From NCBI GenBank assembly GCA_030057915.1, contig JASGUC010000014.1, positions 1 to 64,000 of the forward strand: a stretch of DNA of 64,000 nucleotides. The letters run 5' to 3'. A program made the translations under genes and the position numbers. This stretch comes from Pseudomonadota bacterium (GTDB taxonomy: Bacteria > Desulfobacterota > Syntrophia > Syntrophales > UBA8958). This document shows, piece after piece, positions 50,030 through 58,708 of this stretch; within the stretch, counting starts at the first letter, position 1, and every line of letters begins with the position of its first letter. A model generated the notes under the pieces. It was not told the origin of the DNA, did no database searches, and was given only the letters and a program-made list of their open reading frames with translations.

Positions 50030-50181
50030 TCCATGGACAGGGAATGTTCCGCAAGATCGCAGAATCCGGCTTCTTTATTCGTTGCCGCCGTTGTCAGAGC
50101 TGACATATGCGGCGGCTGAATCGTAAGATGGGAGCATCTTCGCGCACATGGGTCCCTCTTCGCGCATGAGGACGTGTCGTC

Positions 50182-51312
50182 GTGGGCGCTAAGAGACGGT
50201 TTTCTGATCCCTGCCGCAACGACCCGGCCTCCCCCTTGCCCCAACTGGCCGTCATCATCGCCGGGATCGGCGATCTGGTGTTGGCTTCCCCGGCGCTCCG
50301 GGCGCTGAAGCGAGGCCTTCCCGCCGCCCCGCTGCATCTGCTCACCAGCCGAGAGGCGGCGGAGTTGGCCCGGAACTACCCCTATATCGACCGGATCTGG
50401 GAATTTCCCGTCCGCCAGTTGCGTCGGAGAAAGACAACCCTGTTGGCAATCATGAGGCTGCTGACGGATCTGCGGCGGGTCCGTTTTGATCGGGCCGTCA
50501 ATCTCTATCATGTCGATTCCTGGGCCGGGGCGCTAAAAATGGGGGCCGTTTTTCAGTTTATCAACGCCCAGGTGAAAATCGGTCATGGGCGGTGTGGATT
50601 CGGCTTTTTTCTCGACCATGAAACCCCGGAGGATTTCTTTGCCAATCGCCACCTTACGGAGGCGATGACGGAAATGGCGGTCCTCGCCGGCGGCAGGGGC
50701 GATGAAAAGGGGCTGGAGCTTTTTTGGGAAAGGGAATCGGAGCGACGGTGTCAATACCTGTTCAATGAGGCTCCTGAAGAATCTCTTGGATCGCTTGGCG
50801 ACCAAAGGGGCCGTCCATTATTCGTCGGCGTCAACCCCGGTGGCGATCGGGCCAACCGGCGATGGGCGCCGGAACGTTACGCGACCGTGGCTGACCGGAT
50901 CGCCGCGGCGCTGTCCGCACGGATCTTCATTTTCGGCGGCCCGGGCGAAGAGGCAATCGCCCAGTGCATACAGGGGCAAGTGAAATCCGCGGTGGTCAAT
51001 CTGGCGGGCAAACTCTCCATCTCCGACCTGGCCTATGTCATCAGCAGGCTGGATCTACTCGTTACCAACGACAGCGGACCCATGCACATGGCCGCCGCGG
51101 CTGGAACTCCGGTTGTGGCGATTTTCGGCCCGGAAGACCCGACGTTGATGGGGCCATACACCAGCCCCGAACTTTATAGAACCATCCATAAACCTCTGCC
51201 CTGCCGCCCATGCCAAAAAGATCGTTGCCAGCGCCCTCTCTGCCTGGAAGCAATCACCGCCGATGAGGTATTCGCGGCGGCAATGGAACTGATCGAGGAA
51301 CGAAGAGCATGA
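50182..51312 (+). CDS. Family 9 glycosyltransferase (heptosyltransferase-like), second
   Basis: 376 residues; GTG start 50182. VIIAGIGDLVLASPALRALK and VTNDSGPMHMAAAAGTPVVAIFGPEDP carry the GT9 motifs. Only about 150 bp separates it from the previous GT9 gene; the two are not close copies. A Cys cluster (CRPCQKDRCQRPLC) near the end is common in this family. Confidence 0.87.
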   Translation: MGAKRRFSDPCRNDPASPLPQLAVIIAGIGDLVLASPALRALKRGLPAAPLHLLTSREAAELARNYPYIDRIWEFPVRQLRRRKTTLLAIMRLLTDLRRVRFDRAVNLYHVDSWAGALKMGAVFQFINAQVKIGHGRCGFGFFLDHETPEDFFANRHLTEAMTEMAVLAGGRGDEKGLELFWERESERRCQYLFNEAPEESLGSLGDQRGRPLFVGVNPGGDRANRRWAPERYATVADRIAAALSARIFIFGGPGEEAIAQCIQGQVKSAVVNLAGKLSISDLAYVISRLDLLVTNDSGPMHMAAAAGTPVVAIFGPEDPTLMGPYTSPELYRTIHKPLPCRPCQKDRCQRPLCLEAITADEVFAAAMELIEERRA

Positions 51313-51862
51313 GGCTCCTGTGCCACATCTGCGGCATACTGATCTGAGAGGACGGCGAAGCCAAGGAAGAGACGATGCGGAGGATGGTGGCCGTCCTGGT
51401 GCCCTGAGTCCTCGACGAAGAAGGGAAACAGGGATTGATATCAATTAGCCTAGAAACAGAATATTTTTATAATGACAATATTTATTAAAAATAAAAACAT
51501 ACGGGAATTCCTGTGATGCCCAACTCATTGTCAAAGAGGATTCTGTGGTGCCAAGAACTTTTTCAAGGCACCCATCTATCTAAAATAGCACAACTATTTT
51601 TGGGCTACTGTAGAAGATGAGTTGGAGTTCTCAAAAGGAATGACATCGATATCCCACGCCGCCAGATCGCCCTTGCAGGTGAATACCGTTCCAATGCCCG
51701 GCGCCGTCTCACGGAGCGATCGCGCCGACTCCTCCTCGAGGATCCAATCAAAGGACCCGTCGGCCACATCCAGCCTCTGAACGAGGGTTGGACTGGAAGG
51801 ACATTGACCAACGCCAAGGCTATGATTGAAAAAGGGATCATCCCCGAAATGCCTTATTTTCT
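51313..51862. other. Intergenic region with degenerate coding sequence
   Basis: From 51309 (overlapping the GT9 stop by ATGA) a plus-strand frame reads MRLLCHICGILI-stop-EDGEAKEETMRRMVAVLVP-stop, as a decayed zinc-ribbon gene might. It is followed by an AT-rich, featureless stretch (about 51,440-51,600) and then a minus-strand remnant. Confidence 0.35.
51594..51860 (-). pseudogene. Probable gene remnant, unrecognised
   Basis: An 88-codon frame without start codon, bounded by stops: it contains FDWILEEESARSLRET, GIGTVFTCKGDLAAW and DIDVIPFENSN, protein-like in composition with GC-rich third positions. I recognise no family. It lies against a repeat fragment, which may have removed its 5' end. 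Confidence 0.35.
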
Positions 51863-51863
51863 A

Positions 51864-51936
51864 GATGCCGGCTCGGGCCTGCCCCGTACCATGATACGGG
51901 GCCCGGCATGACATGTGAGGCAGTTTTTCAGGTCTC
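51864..51936. repeat. GAGACC-family fragment, core type 4
   Basis: Right half of the element: GATGCCGGCTCGGGCC, GGGGCCCGGCATGACATG, then CAGTTTTTCAGGTCTC. Same arrangement as the right half of 61385-61517. It ends 3 bp before the mazEF -35 box. Confidence 0.75.
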
Positions 51937-51939
51937 CCC

Positions 51940-51968
51940 TTGACATCGCCGACAAAGATAACTACAAT
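51940..51968 (+). promoter_or_regulatory. mazEF promoter
   Basis: TTGACA (51940-51945), 17 bp spacer, TACAAT (51963-51968): a near-perfect sigma-70 promoter 30 bp before the antitoxin start. Confidence 0.75.
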
Positions 51969-51980
51969 GTAATAACATTG
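51965..51980 (+). promoter_or_regulatory. Candidate autoregulatory operator
   Basis: CAATGT-AATA-ACATTG, an inverted repeat with perfect 6-bp arms overlapping the -10 box, where AbrB-type antitoxins bind to repress their own operon. Confidence 0.5.
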
Positions 51981-51997
51981 TTCGTAGGAGAGGAAAA

Positions 51998-52255
51998 ATG
52001 AGGGCACAGATTATAAGAATCGGTAATTCTCGAGGCATACGCATTCCAAAGCCATTGCTGGAACAAACGGGTATCAAAGACGAAGTTGATATGATGGTCG
52101 AAAAGGATAGGATAATTATCAGTCCGATCACCGACCCAAGAGCGGGTTGGGACAAGGCATTCCAAGCCATGAACCAAAATAGCGACGACATGATGATCGA
52201 TGGCACCGATAGCATTTCACATCCCTGGGATGACGAGGAATGGGAATGGTCGTAA
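51998..52255 (+). CDS. mazE: MazE/AbrB-family antitoxin
   Basis: 85 residues. The N-terminal swapped-hairpin AbrB domain is clear (IIRIGNSRGIRIPKPLLEQTGI, then VEKDRIIISPI), and the acidic C-terminal tail (SDDMMIDGTD, DDEEWEW) would wrap around the toxin. GGAGAGG precedes the ATG. It overlaps the toxin gene by 16 bp, ensuring coupled synthesis. Confidence 0.92.
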   Translation: MRAQIIRIGNSRGIRIPKPLLEQTGIKDEVDMMVEKDRIIISPITDPRAGWDKAFQAMNQNSDDMMIDGTDSISHPWDDEEWEWS

Positions 52256-52569
52256 ATCGTTTCGATGTCTATTTGATCAATCTTGATCCCACCGTCGGTT
52301 CAGAGATAAAGAAGACTCGACCCTGCCTGATCATTTCTCCCGACGAGATGAATCGATATATTCGTACGGTAATCGTTGCACCCCTTACGACCGCAGGGAA
52401 AGAATACCCCACCCGCATAAAATGCATATTCAAAAAGAAAATCGCATATATTGTCCTCGATCAGATACGTGCCATAGACAAAACCAGACTTATAAAGAAC
52501 ATCGGCGTCATCGACGAGGAAACCATGTTCAAGGTCACATCCGCGCTACAGAGCTTATTCGCTTTATAA
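52240..52569 (+). CDS. mazF: MazF/PemK-family mRNA interferase toxin
   Basis: 109 residues. NRFDVYLINLDPTVGSEIKKTRPCLIISPD is the family N-terminus with the conserved Arg-Pro; TVIVAPLTTAG carries the catalytic threonine-serine-like region, and DQIRAIDKTRL the third motif. A sequence-specific endoribonuclease. ATG 52240 or 52246. A stabilising addiction module inside a repeat-bounded segment. Confidence 0.92.
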   Translation: MGMVVNRFDVYLINLDPTVGSEIKKTRPCLIISPDEMNRYIRTVIVAPLTTAGKEYPTRIKCIFKKKIAYIVLDQIRAIDKTRLIKNIGVIDEETMFKVTSALQSLFAL

Positions 52570-52622
52570 TCACCCATTCATTCGGCTATAGTGGATACCG
52601 TCAAGGAATACATCGGCTATTC

Positions 52623-52743
52623 GAGACCTTTGAAAAATGTCATTTCTAGGAACGGGAGCGACGAGAAATCCTAATCATGGCAGTTTGTTCAAGATTTCTA
52701 CCTTCGGTCGAAATGACAAAAATGGCGGTTATTCAAAGCTCTC
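52623..52743. repeat. GAGACC-family element, core type 2, full length (inverted)
   Basis: 121 bp, GAGACCTTTGAAAAATGTC to GGTTATTCAAAGCTCTC. Reverse-complement partner of 48607-48727. The pair encloses two heptosyltransferase genes and mazEF. Confidence 0.93.
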
Positions 52744-52796
52744 TATTTTGAGATGGCTTTTCTCCTTAATTACACCTTTGCCAACGAATAAGCCAT

Positions 52797-55049
52797 ATGT
52801 GCGGGATCTGCGGTAAACTGACCTATGACGGCCGGGGGGAAATCAGCGAAAAGCTGTTGCGGGGCATGCTCGCCAGCCTGATCCACCGCGGCCCCGACGA
52901 TGAAGGCCTTTATATCAAGCGGAGCGGAGAAACGAGCATTGCCCTGGGCCATCGCCGTCTCGGCATCATCGATTTGTCGGCGGCGGGCCGCCAGCCTTTG
53001 GCCAACGAAGACGGTTCCGTCCGGATCGCCTGCAACGGCGAGATATACAACCACCAGGAGTTGCGTGAGGAACTGCGGCAACGGGGTCACCTGTTTCGCT
53101 CCCGGTCGGACACGGAAGTGATCCCCCATCTCTACGAGGAGGAAGGGATAGCCTGCGTGGGGAAACTCGTCGGGATGTTCGCCTTCGCCCTCTGGGATGA
53201 AAAGGGACAAACGCTCCATCTTGTCCGTGACCACGCCGGAATCAAGCCCCTGGTCTATCACTGGGACGGGCGCGCCCTTACCTTCGCCTCGGAACTCAAG
53301 GCCCTCGCGGCGGATCCGACCATCCCCCGGGAATTGGATCGCCGGTCCCTGGAGATCTACCTCACCCTCAACTATATTCCCGCCCCGCTGACTATCTACC
53401 GGAATATCCGCAAGCTTCCGCCCGGCGCCTGCCTCACCGTGCGAGACAGGCAGATACGGGAATGGCGCTACTGGGATGTGGCGGGGGCCGGGGCCGCCGG
53501 GTTTACGTTCGGGAAGGCGAAGTCGGGCGGTCGGAGATCGTCGGGCGATATTGCCGGCGGCGGCGCAGAAGCGGCGGCGGGCGGTGAGACGACCACCAGA
53601 ACAGGGGCGGCGGCCGCAACAGGCGAGTCCGCCGGGGCGGGGGCGGCAGCGGGGGCACCCGTGACAGGAGCGCCCGCCCCGCCTCTCCATTATCGCTGGG
53701 GGGGCAGGGCCGCCACCCCCCCGGAAAGCCGCTTTTCTCCCAACTGCCCCGAAACCGCAACGCCGGAAGAATGCTTTCCCCCCGGCGATCGCGAGGCCGC
53801 CCGGCGGTCCCTTGCCGCCGCCCTCGAGCGGGCCGTGCAAAGCCAGATGATCGCCGACGTGCCCCTGGGGGCCTTTCTGAGCGGCGGCATCGATTCCGGC
53901 ATCGTCGTCGCCCTCCTGGCCAGAAACTCCCCCCGGCCGGTCCAGACCTTCACCATCGGCTATACCGACCTGCCCAGGTACGATGAGCGGGCCCACGCCC
54001 GGTCCGTGGCGATGATGTACGGAACGGAGCATCACGAAATCCCCCTTTCCTCCCGGGAGATGATCTCCGCGGCCCCGGAGGTCCTGGCAAGCCTGGACGA
54101 GCCCTTCGGCGACTCCTCCGCCATTCCCGCCTACGCGGTGTCCCGGGAAACCCGTAAGCACGTCAAAGTAGCCCTCTCCGGAGACGGGGGCGACGAGCTT
54201 TTCGCCGGTTACCGGATGTATCGCGGCGAAGAGCTTTACCGTCGCTACCGCCGCATCCCTTTCCTTTTGAGAAAGCTTCTGTTCGAACCGCTTGTCGCCG
54301 CCCTCCCCTCCTCCCGCGAGGCCGCCCTGCCCGAACGGGTCCGGCGGGCGAAGAAGTTCCTCAGAGGCGCCCGGGGCGGGACGCCGGCCGAACGCTTTTT
54401 GCTGTGGAACGAACTTTTTCCGGCCGATGAGCGCAAGAGGCTCCTGAACCGCGACGGTTTTGCCATCGCCGGCGACGACCCCGCCGGGATGGACCACGGG
54501 GAGGAGGGGGGGGCCGCGGAACTCTTCGCCGCGGCCTTCGCACGTTTTCCCGGGGGCGATGGAGAAGACGATTGCCTGAACCGGATGCTCTACGCCGATT
54601 TCAGCGTCTCGCTCCCCGGCGACATGCTCCGCAAGGTGGACGCCATGAGCATGGCCCACTCCCTGGAGGTCCGGACGCCCCTCCTGGACCATCGGGTCTG
54701 CGAGCTGGCCTTCGCCATGCCCGGCGACTGGAAGCTCCGGGACGGCCGCGGCAAGGCAATCCTTATCGATGCCTGCGGCGGGCTCCTGCCACCGGAGGTC
54801 CCGCGCCTTCCCAAACGGGGCTTCGAGGTCCCCATCGGCAACTGGCTCAAGGGAGAATGGCGCTTCCTTCTGGACGAATACCTCTCCCGGGAATCCATCA
54901 AGAGACAGGGCCTATTCCGCCCCGACTTCATCGCCGAACTCACCGCCGGGCTGTTTTCCGGCCGCGCCGATACCTCCTGGCAACTCTGGAATCTGATTTG
55001 TTTTCAGGCCTGGTTCTATAACCATCTCGAGCGGAGGCCGGATCTCTGA
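52797..55049 (+). CDS. asnB: Asparagine synthase (glutamine-hydrolysing)-like amidotransferase with a long insertion
   Basis: 750 residues; typical members of this surface-glycan subfamily are about 620-640. The glutaminase half starts with C2 (MCGICG) and contains NGEIYNH; the synthetase half has the PP-loop LSGGIDSG (about 361-368) and LSGDGGDELFAGY. Between them about 115 residues (roughly 228-343) form a Gly/Ala-rich segment with TTTRTGAAAATGE and PAPPLHYRW. In polysaccharide loci such enzymes probably amidate uronic acids, not make asparagine. The gene follows a repeat element. Confidence 0.9.
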   Translation: MCGICGKLTYDGRGEISEKLLRGMLASLIHRGPDDEGLYIKRSGETSIALGHRRLGIIDLSAAGRQPLANEDGSVRIACNGEIYNHQELREELRQRGHLFRSRSDTEVIPHLYEEEGIACVGKLVGMFAFALWDEKGQTLHLVRDHAGIKPLVYHWDGRALTFASELKALAADPTIPRELDRRSLEIYLTLNYIPAPLTIYRNIRKLPPGACLTVRDRQIREWRYWDVAGAGAAGFTFGKAKSGGRRSSGDIAGGGAEAAAGGETTTRTGAAAATGESAGAGAAAGAPVTGAPAPPLHYRWGGRAATPPESRFSPNCPETATPEECFPPGDREAARRSLAAALERAVQSQMIADVPLGAFLSGGIDSGIVVALLARNSPRPVQTFTIGYTDLPRYDERAHARSVAMMYGTEHHEIPLSSREMISAAPEVLASLDEPFGDSSAIPAYAVSRETRKHVKVALSGDGGDELFAGYRMYRGEELYRRYRRIPFLLRKLLFEPLVAALPSSREAALPERVRRAKKFLRGARGGTPAERFLLWNELFPADERKRLLNRDGFAIAGDDPAGMDHGEEGGAAELFAAAFARFPGGDGEDDCLNRMLYADFSVSLPGDMLRKVDAMSMAHSLEVRTPLLDHRVCELAFAMPGDWKLRDGRGKAILIDACGGLLPPEVPRLPKRGFEVPIGNWLKGEWRFLLDEYLSRESIKRQGLFRPDFIAELTAGLFSGRADTSWQLWNLICFQAWFYNHLERRPDL

Positions 55050-55091
55050 ATATGGCGCCCCCCGTGGAAGATCCCGCCCCCTCCCCTCCCC

Positions 55092-55205
55092 GACGCCGAG
55101 AACCCCACGCGGGTCCGCAACCTGACGCAGGGCAAAACCGACACCTCCTGGCAGCTCTGGAACCTGATCGCCTTTCAAGCCTGGCATGAATCGCACCTCG
55201 GATAG
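55092..55205 (+). pseudogene. 3' remnant of a second asparagine synthase gene
   Basis: 38 codons ending in TAG: TDTSWQLWNLIAFQAWHESH parallels the last residues of the complete upstream enzyme (DTSWQLWNLICFQAWFYNH). Nucleotide identity is partial, so it is not a simple recent duplication but the tail of a related gene, the rest being deleted. The start codon of the next transferase lies inside it. Confidence 0.75.
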
Positions 55206-56706
55206 GATCAAGGTCCTCCACGTCATCACCCGTTTCGATAAGGGGGGCTCGGCGGAAAACACCTTCCTCACGGTGTCCGGCCTCGATCCGCGCCGCTATG
55301 AAACCTTTCTCATCGCCGGCGGCGGCGCCCAAGACCCCCCGCCTCCGCCGGGATCCGGCTCTTCCGCTCCACGGCGACGGGCAACGCCGGCCAAGAGACC
55401 TTTGGAAAACGACCTATCTTTTCATGGCGTGGTTGACCCGGGATCCAGAAGCAACTTGAACACACGGGATTCCCGCCTTCACGGTAATGACGAAGGAGGG
55501 TTGCGGAATTCACGCCTGTGGGGGAATGACGAAGGGGGGTTGCGGAATTCACGTTCTTGCGGGATTGACGAAGGGGAGCATTCGAGGCAAATCCCCCAAG
55601 GTCTCGCCACGGGAAGCCGATGCCGGGGATTTTCCGAGGGCGCCAGCACCGACGTTGACCCCGAGAGCGCCGCGGCGGAGGACAATTACCAGGCGTTGCG
55701 GGTCTCCGGGGTAAAGACATTCATCGTTTCCGAGCTGGTGCGGCGCGTCGATCCGCTCCGGGACCTGCGGGCCTTCTTCCGCGTAAGACGTATCATCCGC
55801 CGTCTGGGGCCTCACATCGTCCATACCCATACCTCCAAGGCGGGGATCATCGGCCGCCTGGCCGCCCTTTCCGCCCGGGTCCCCATCGTCGTCCACACCC
55901 CTCACGGCCATATCTTCTGGGGCTATTTCGGGACGGTCGTCTCCCGCTTCTTTATCTGCCTGGAAACAATCGCCGCCCGTTCCACCGACCGACTGATCAT
56001 GCTCACGGAGCAGGAAAAGGCCGATCATCTTCACCATCGCATCGCCCCGCCGGACAAGTTCGTCGTCATCCACAGCGGCGTGCGCCTGGAAGCCTTTTCC
56101 GTTCCCGGGGGGGATGAAGGCCATCCCGAAGACAAACCGCCGGCCTTTCCCCCCGGGGCCTTCGTCATCGGCGCCGTGGGCCGCCTGACCGCCATCAAGG
56201 GGCAGCGCTATCTCCTGACGGCGGCGGCCGAACTGGCCCGGGAGATACCGGAGCTGATCTGCCTCATCGTGGGGGAGGGAGAGATGCGGCGGGAGCTGGA
56301 GGAGGAGGCGGCGGTCCTGGGCATGGGCGGGCGGGTTGTCTTCCCAGGCTGGCGGCGGGATGTGGGGGCCTATATCTCGGCCCTGGATGTCTTTGTGATG
56401 CCCTCCCTGAACGAAGGGATGGGGCGGGTGGTCGTCGAGGCCATGGCGTCCGGGCGGCCCGTCGTCGCGAGCGACGTCGGCGGCCTGAGAAACCTTGTCA
56501 TCCAAGGACAAAACGGCCTTCTGGTCCCGCCCGGAGATGCGGCGGCCCTGGCCGCGGCGATCCGGATGCTGTATAGAGACCCGGCGCGGCGCCGGGCCAT
56601 GGGCGAGGAGGGGCGGAGAAGGGCCCCGGCCTTCTCCGCCGGGGCCATGATCGAAAAGATTGACGATTTATACAGGGAGCTGTTAAGAGAAAGGCATGTT
56701 TGTTGA
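55186..56706 (+). CDS. Family 4 glycosyltransferase with repeat-derived insertion
   Basis: 506 residues, where related proteins have about 380-400. IKVLHVITRFDKGGSAENTFLTVSGL opens the protein; after residue 47 about 110 residues (to about 162) come from a GAGACC-family element and 39-bp repeats translated in frame (RLHGNDEGGLRNS, RLWGNDEGGLRNS). Then VSGVKTFIVSELVRRVDPLRDLRAFF resumes the family sequence, and NEGMGRVVVEAMASGRPVVASDVGG is the donor site. The frame is intact, so the protein may still work with an added loop. Confidence 0.85.
   Translation: MNRTSDRIKVLHVITRFDKGGSAENTFLTVSGLDPRRYETFLIAGGGAQDPPPPPGSGSSAPRRRATPAKRPLENDLSFHGVVDPGSRSNLNTRDSRLHGNDEGGLRNSRLWGNDEGGLRNSRSCGIDEGEHSRQIPQGLATGSRCRGFSEGASTDVDPESAAAEDNYQALRVSGVKTFIVSELVRRVDPLRDLRAFFRVRRIIRRLGPHIVHTHTSKAGIIGRLAALSARVPIVVHTPHGHIFWGYFGTVVSRFFICLETIAARSTDRLIMLTEQEKADHLHHRIAPPDKFVVIHSGVRLEAFSVPGGDEGHPEDKPPAFPPGAFVIGAVGRLTAIKGQRYLLTAAAELAREIPELICLIVGEGEMRRELEEEAAVLGMGGRVVFPGWRRDVGAYISALDVFVMPSLNEGMGRVVVEAMASGRPVVASDVGGLRNLVIQGQNGLLVPPGDAAALAAAIRMLYRDPARRRAMGEEGRRRAPAFSAGAMIEKIDDLYRELLRERHVC
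55395..55576. repeat. GAGACC-family element plus 39-bp repeats inside a coding sequence
   Basis: Begins GAGACCTTTGGAAAACGACC and is followed by two full 39-bp units (55474-55512, 55513-55551) and a partial third (55552-55576), each with GAATGACGAAGG-like words and TTGCGGAATTCAC. All lengths keep the reading frame. Confidence 0.85.
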
Positions 56707-58708
56707 CGCAACCGCAGGAAGAATCCCGACCCTTTGTCCCCCCGACGCCATCCCGAGACCTTTGAAAAACCACCCTTTCCTGTCGTCCCGGCAAAAGCCC
56801 GGGGGCCACAACTCTTTGCAAACGCCGCATTCCAGCTTCGGTCGGAGCGACGATGGAGGGTCCCCAACGGCGTTTTTCAAGACTCTCGCCCCGGCGACGC
56901 CGCCGAGGACGCCACGCCGTCGGAGGACTGCCGCTCCACCCGGGGGCATTGACCGTGCGTTTCTTTCCACGTCCCCCGTCCTTTTCGCGTTTTTCATGTT
57001 TTTCTTTTTGATTTCCTCCCCTCCCGCCAGTGCCGCCGGGGTCGAGGGGGCCGCCGCGACAACGGAGCGCCGGCAGTTGGCCGGTGTCCTCGACACCCGA
57101 ACCCAGTTCAGCGACGGCGCCTACAGCATCGACGGCCTCGCCAAAATGGCCAAGGAGAGGGGCATCCAGGTTCTGTTCATCAACGACCACGATAAGATGG
57201 CCCTCTCGTACGGCCTCCCGCCGTTTCCCAACCTGATCAACAAGACCGTGGAGATGAATTCCATCCTCAAGGCGAAGCCGGCGACCTATCTTCAGGCGAT
57301 CGGGCAGGCCCGGGAAAGATACAGGGGGGTCATCATCATCCCCGGATCGGAATCCACGCCGTTCTATTACTGGACGGGGAGTCCCTTCGGGAAGAACCTC
57401 ACCGCTCACGATCACGAACGGCGCATCCTCACCGTGGGCCTTACGAAGGCCGATGACTACCGCCATCTCCCGGTAATCCACAATGCCGGCCCCCTCAATG
57501 GGGAGTTGCTACCGAAGGTGGTCCCCTTCCTCGCCGCCTTCGTTCTCTCCATCGTCATGATCGTCTGGCGGGGATGGATGCGGATCGCCGGGATCGCCCT
57601 GACGGTCGTCTCCTTCCTGTTCCTCCTGGACAATCATCCCTTCCGGGCCTCCCCCTTCGATCCCTTTCACGGCTATCAGGGGGCGCGCCCCTACCAACGG
57701 CTCATAGATTACGTATCCTCCCGGGACGGGCTGACCTTCTGGAACTATCCCGAGACCCAGTCCGGAGTCCGCCGGCTGGGCCCTATTCATGTGAGCACCA
57801 AGCCCTACCCGGAGATGCTGCTGGCCACTCAAGGCTATACGGGCTTTTCCGCCCTTTATGGCGACAACAGCACGATCACGGCGCCCGGCAATATCTGGGA
57901 CGCGGCGCTCAAGGAGCATTGCCGGGGCTATCGAACCCATCCTCCCTGGGGGGTGGGGACCGCCGACTATCACAAGGAAGGGGAGTCCGGCGAGAAATTC
58001 GGGAACTACCAAACGGTCTTTTTCGTCGAGGAGAATACCGCCGCCGCGGTCCTCAAGGCCATGCGGAACGGCCGGATGTACGCCCGGCAGGGAAATTTCC
58101 CCAGGCTGCCCCGGCTCGACGAGTTCTCCGTGAGTGATGCCGCCGGCAAACAACGGGGGCACATGGGCGACACCATACCGATGAGCGGCAATCCCCACAT
58201 CCGCATCGGCATTTCCGCGGCGTCACCGGCGGCGGCGGCGGAGGCGGAGACGGCGGCAGCGTCGCCGGCGGCGGAGGCGGCGGCCAGGCCCGCAACGGCC
58301 GCCCCGCCGGGATCGTCTTCCCCAACGGAATCTTCACCCCCAACGGGGGCGCCTTCACCAACGGGGGCGCCTTCACCAACGGGGACGCCTTCACCAACGG
58401 GGACGCCTTCACCGGCGGGATATTCATCCCATAAGGGGGCGCCTTCACCGCCGGGATCGTCTTCCCCGACGGACTCTTCACCCCCGACGGGGGCGCCTTC
58501 GCCGGCGGAGACGCCCATCGTCAAGGTGCGGCTGATCCGGAACGGTTCCCTGATCGCGGAGGCCAACGGCCCGCTGCCGCTGAGGTTCGATTACGAGGAC
58601 AAATATTTCCAACCGGGGGAAAAGATCTATTACCGCATGGATATGGAGGGGATGGGCAAGATCGTCGCCAACCCCATATTCGTCGTCTTCACCGGAGCAA
58701 AGCCATGA
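56696..58708 (+). CDS. PHP-domain-like exported membrane protein, start unclear
   Basis: Up to 670 residues from ATG 56696, which overlaps the transferase stop; the first 95 or so codons include a repeat element. A hydrophobic signal-like segment (FAFFMFFFLISSPPASAA, about 98-115) is probably the real N-terminus. Then a PHP-like domain: LDTRTQFSDGAYSIDGLAKMAKERGI and LFINDHDK; the usual HxH is replaced by DTRT. A hydrophobic region (about 270-320) interrupts, followed by ALYGDNSTITAPG and GVGTADYH. The C-terminus has a run of PSPTGA/PSPTGT repeats (about 540-605) before a beta-domain. Function unknown; related proteins sit in glycan loci. Confidence 0.7.
   Translation: MFVDATAGRIPTLCPPDAIPRPLKNHPFLSSRQKPGGHNSLQTPHSSFGRSDDGGSPTAFFKTLAPATPPRTPRRRRTAAPPGGIDRAFLSTSPVLFAFFMFFFLISSPPASAAGVEGAAATTERRQLAGVLDTRTQFSDGAYSIDGLAKMAKERGIQVLFINDHDKMALSYGLPPFPNLINKTVEMNSILKAKPATYLQAIGQARERYRGVIIIPGSESTPFYYWTGSPFGKNLTAHDHERRILTVGLTKADDYRHLPVIHNAGPLNGELLPKVVPFLAAFVLSIVMIVWRGWMRIAGIALTVVSFLFLLDNHPFRASPFDPFHGYQGARPYQRLIDYVSSRDGLTFWNYPETQSGVRRLGPIHVSTKPYPEMLLATQGYTGFSALYGDNSTITAPGNIWDAALKEHCRGYRTHPPWGVGTADYHKEGESGEKFGNYQTVFFVEENTAAAVLKAMRNGRMYARQGNFPRLPRLDEFSVSDAAGKQRGHMGDTIPMSGNPHIRIGISAASPAAAAEAETAAASPAAEAAARPATAAPPGSSSPTESSPPTGAPSPTGAPSPTGTPSPTGTPSPAGYSSHKGAPSPPGSSSPTDSSPPTGAPSPAETPIVKVRLIRNGSLIAEANGPLPLRFDYEDKYFQPGEKIYYRMDMEGMGKIVANPIFVVFTGAKP
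56755..56887. repeat. GAGACC-family element at a gene start
   Basis: 133 bp, GAGACCTTTGAAAAACCACC to GGCGTTTTTCAAGACTCTC, with CGTCCCGGCAAAAGCCCGGG as a core. It is read through in frame by the PHP-like gene and separates it from its transferase neighbour. Confidence 0.85.
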
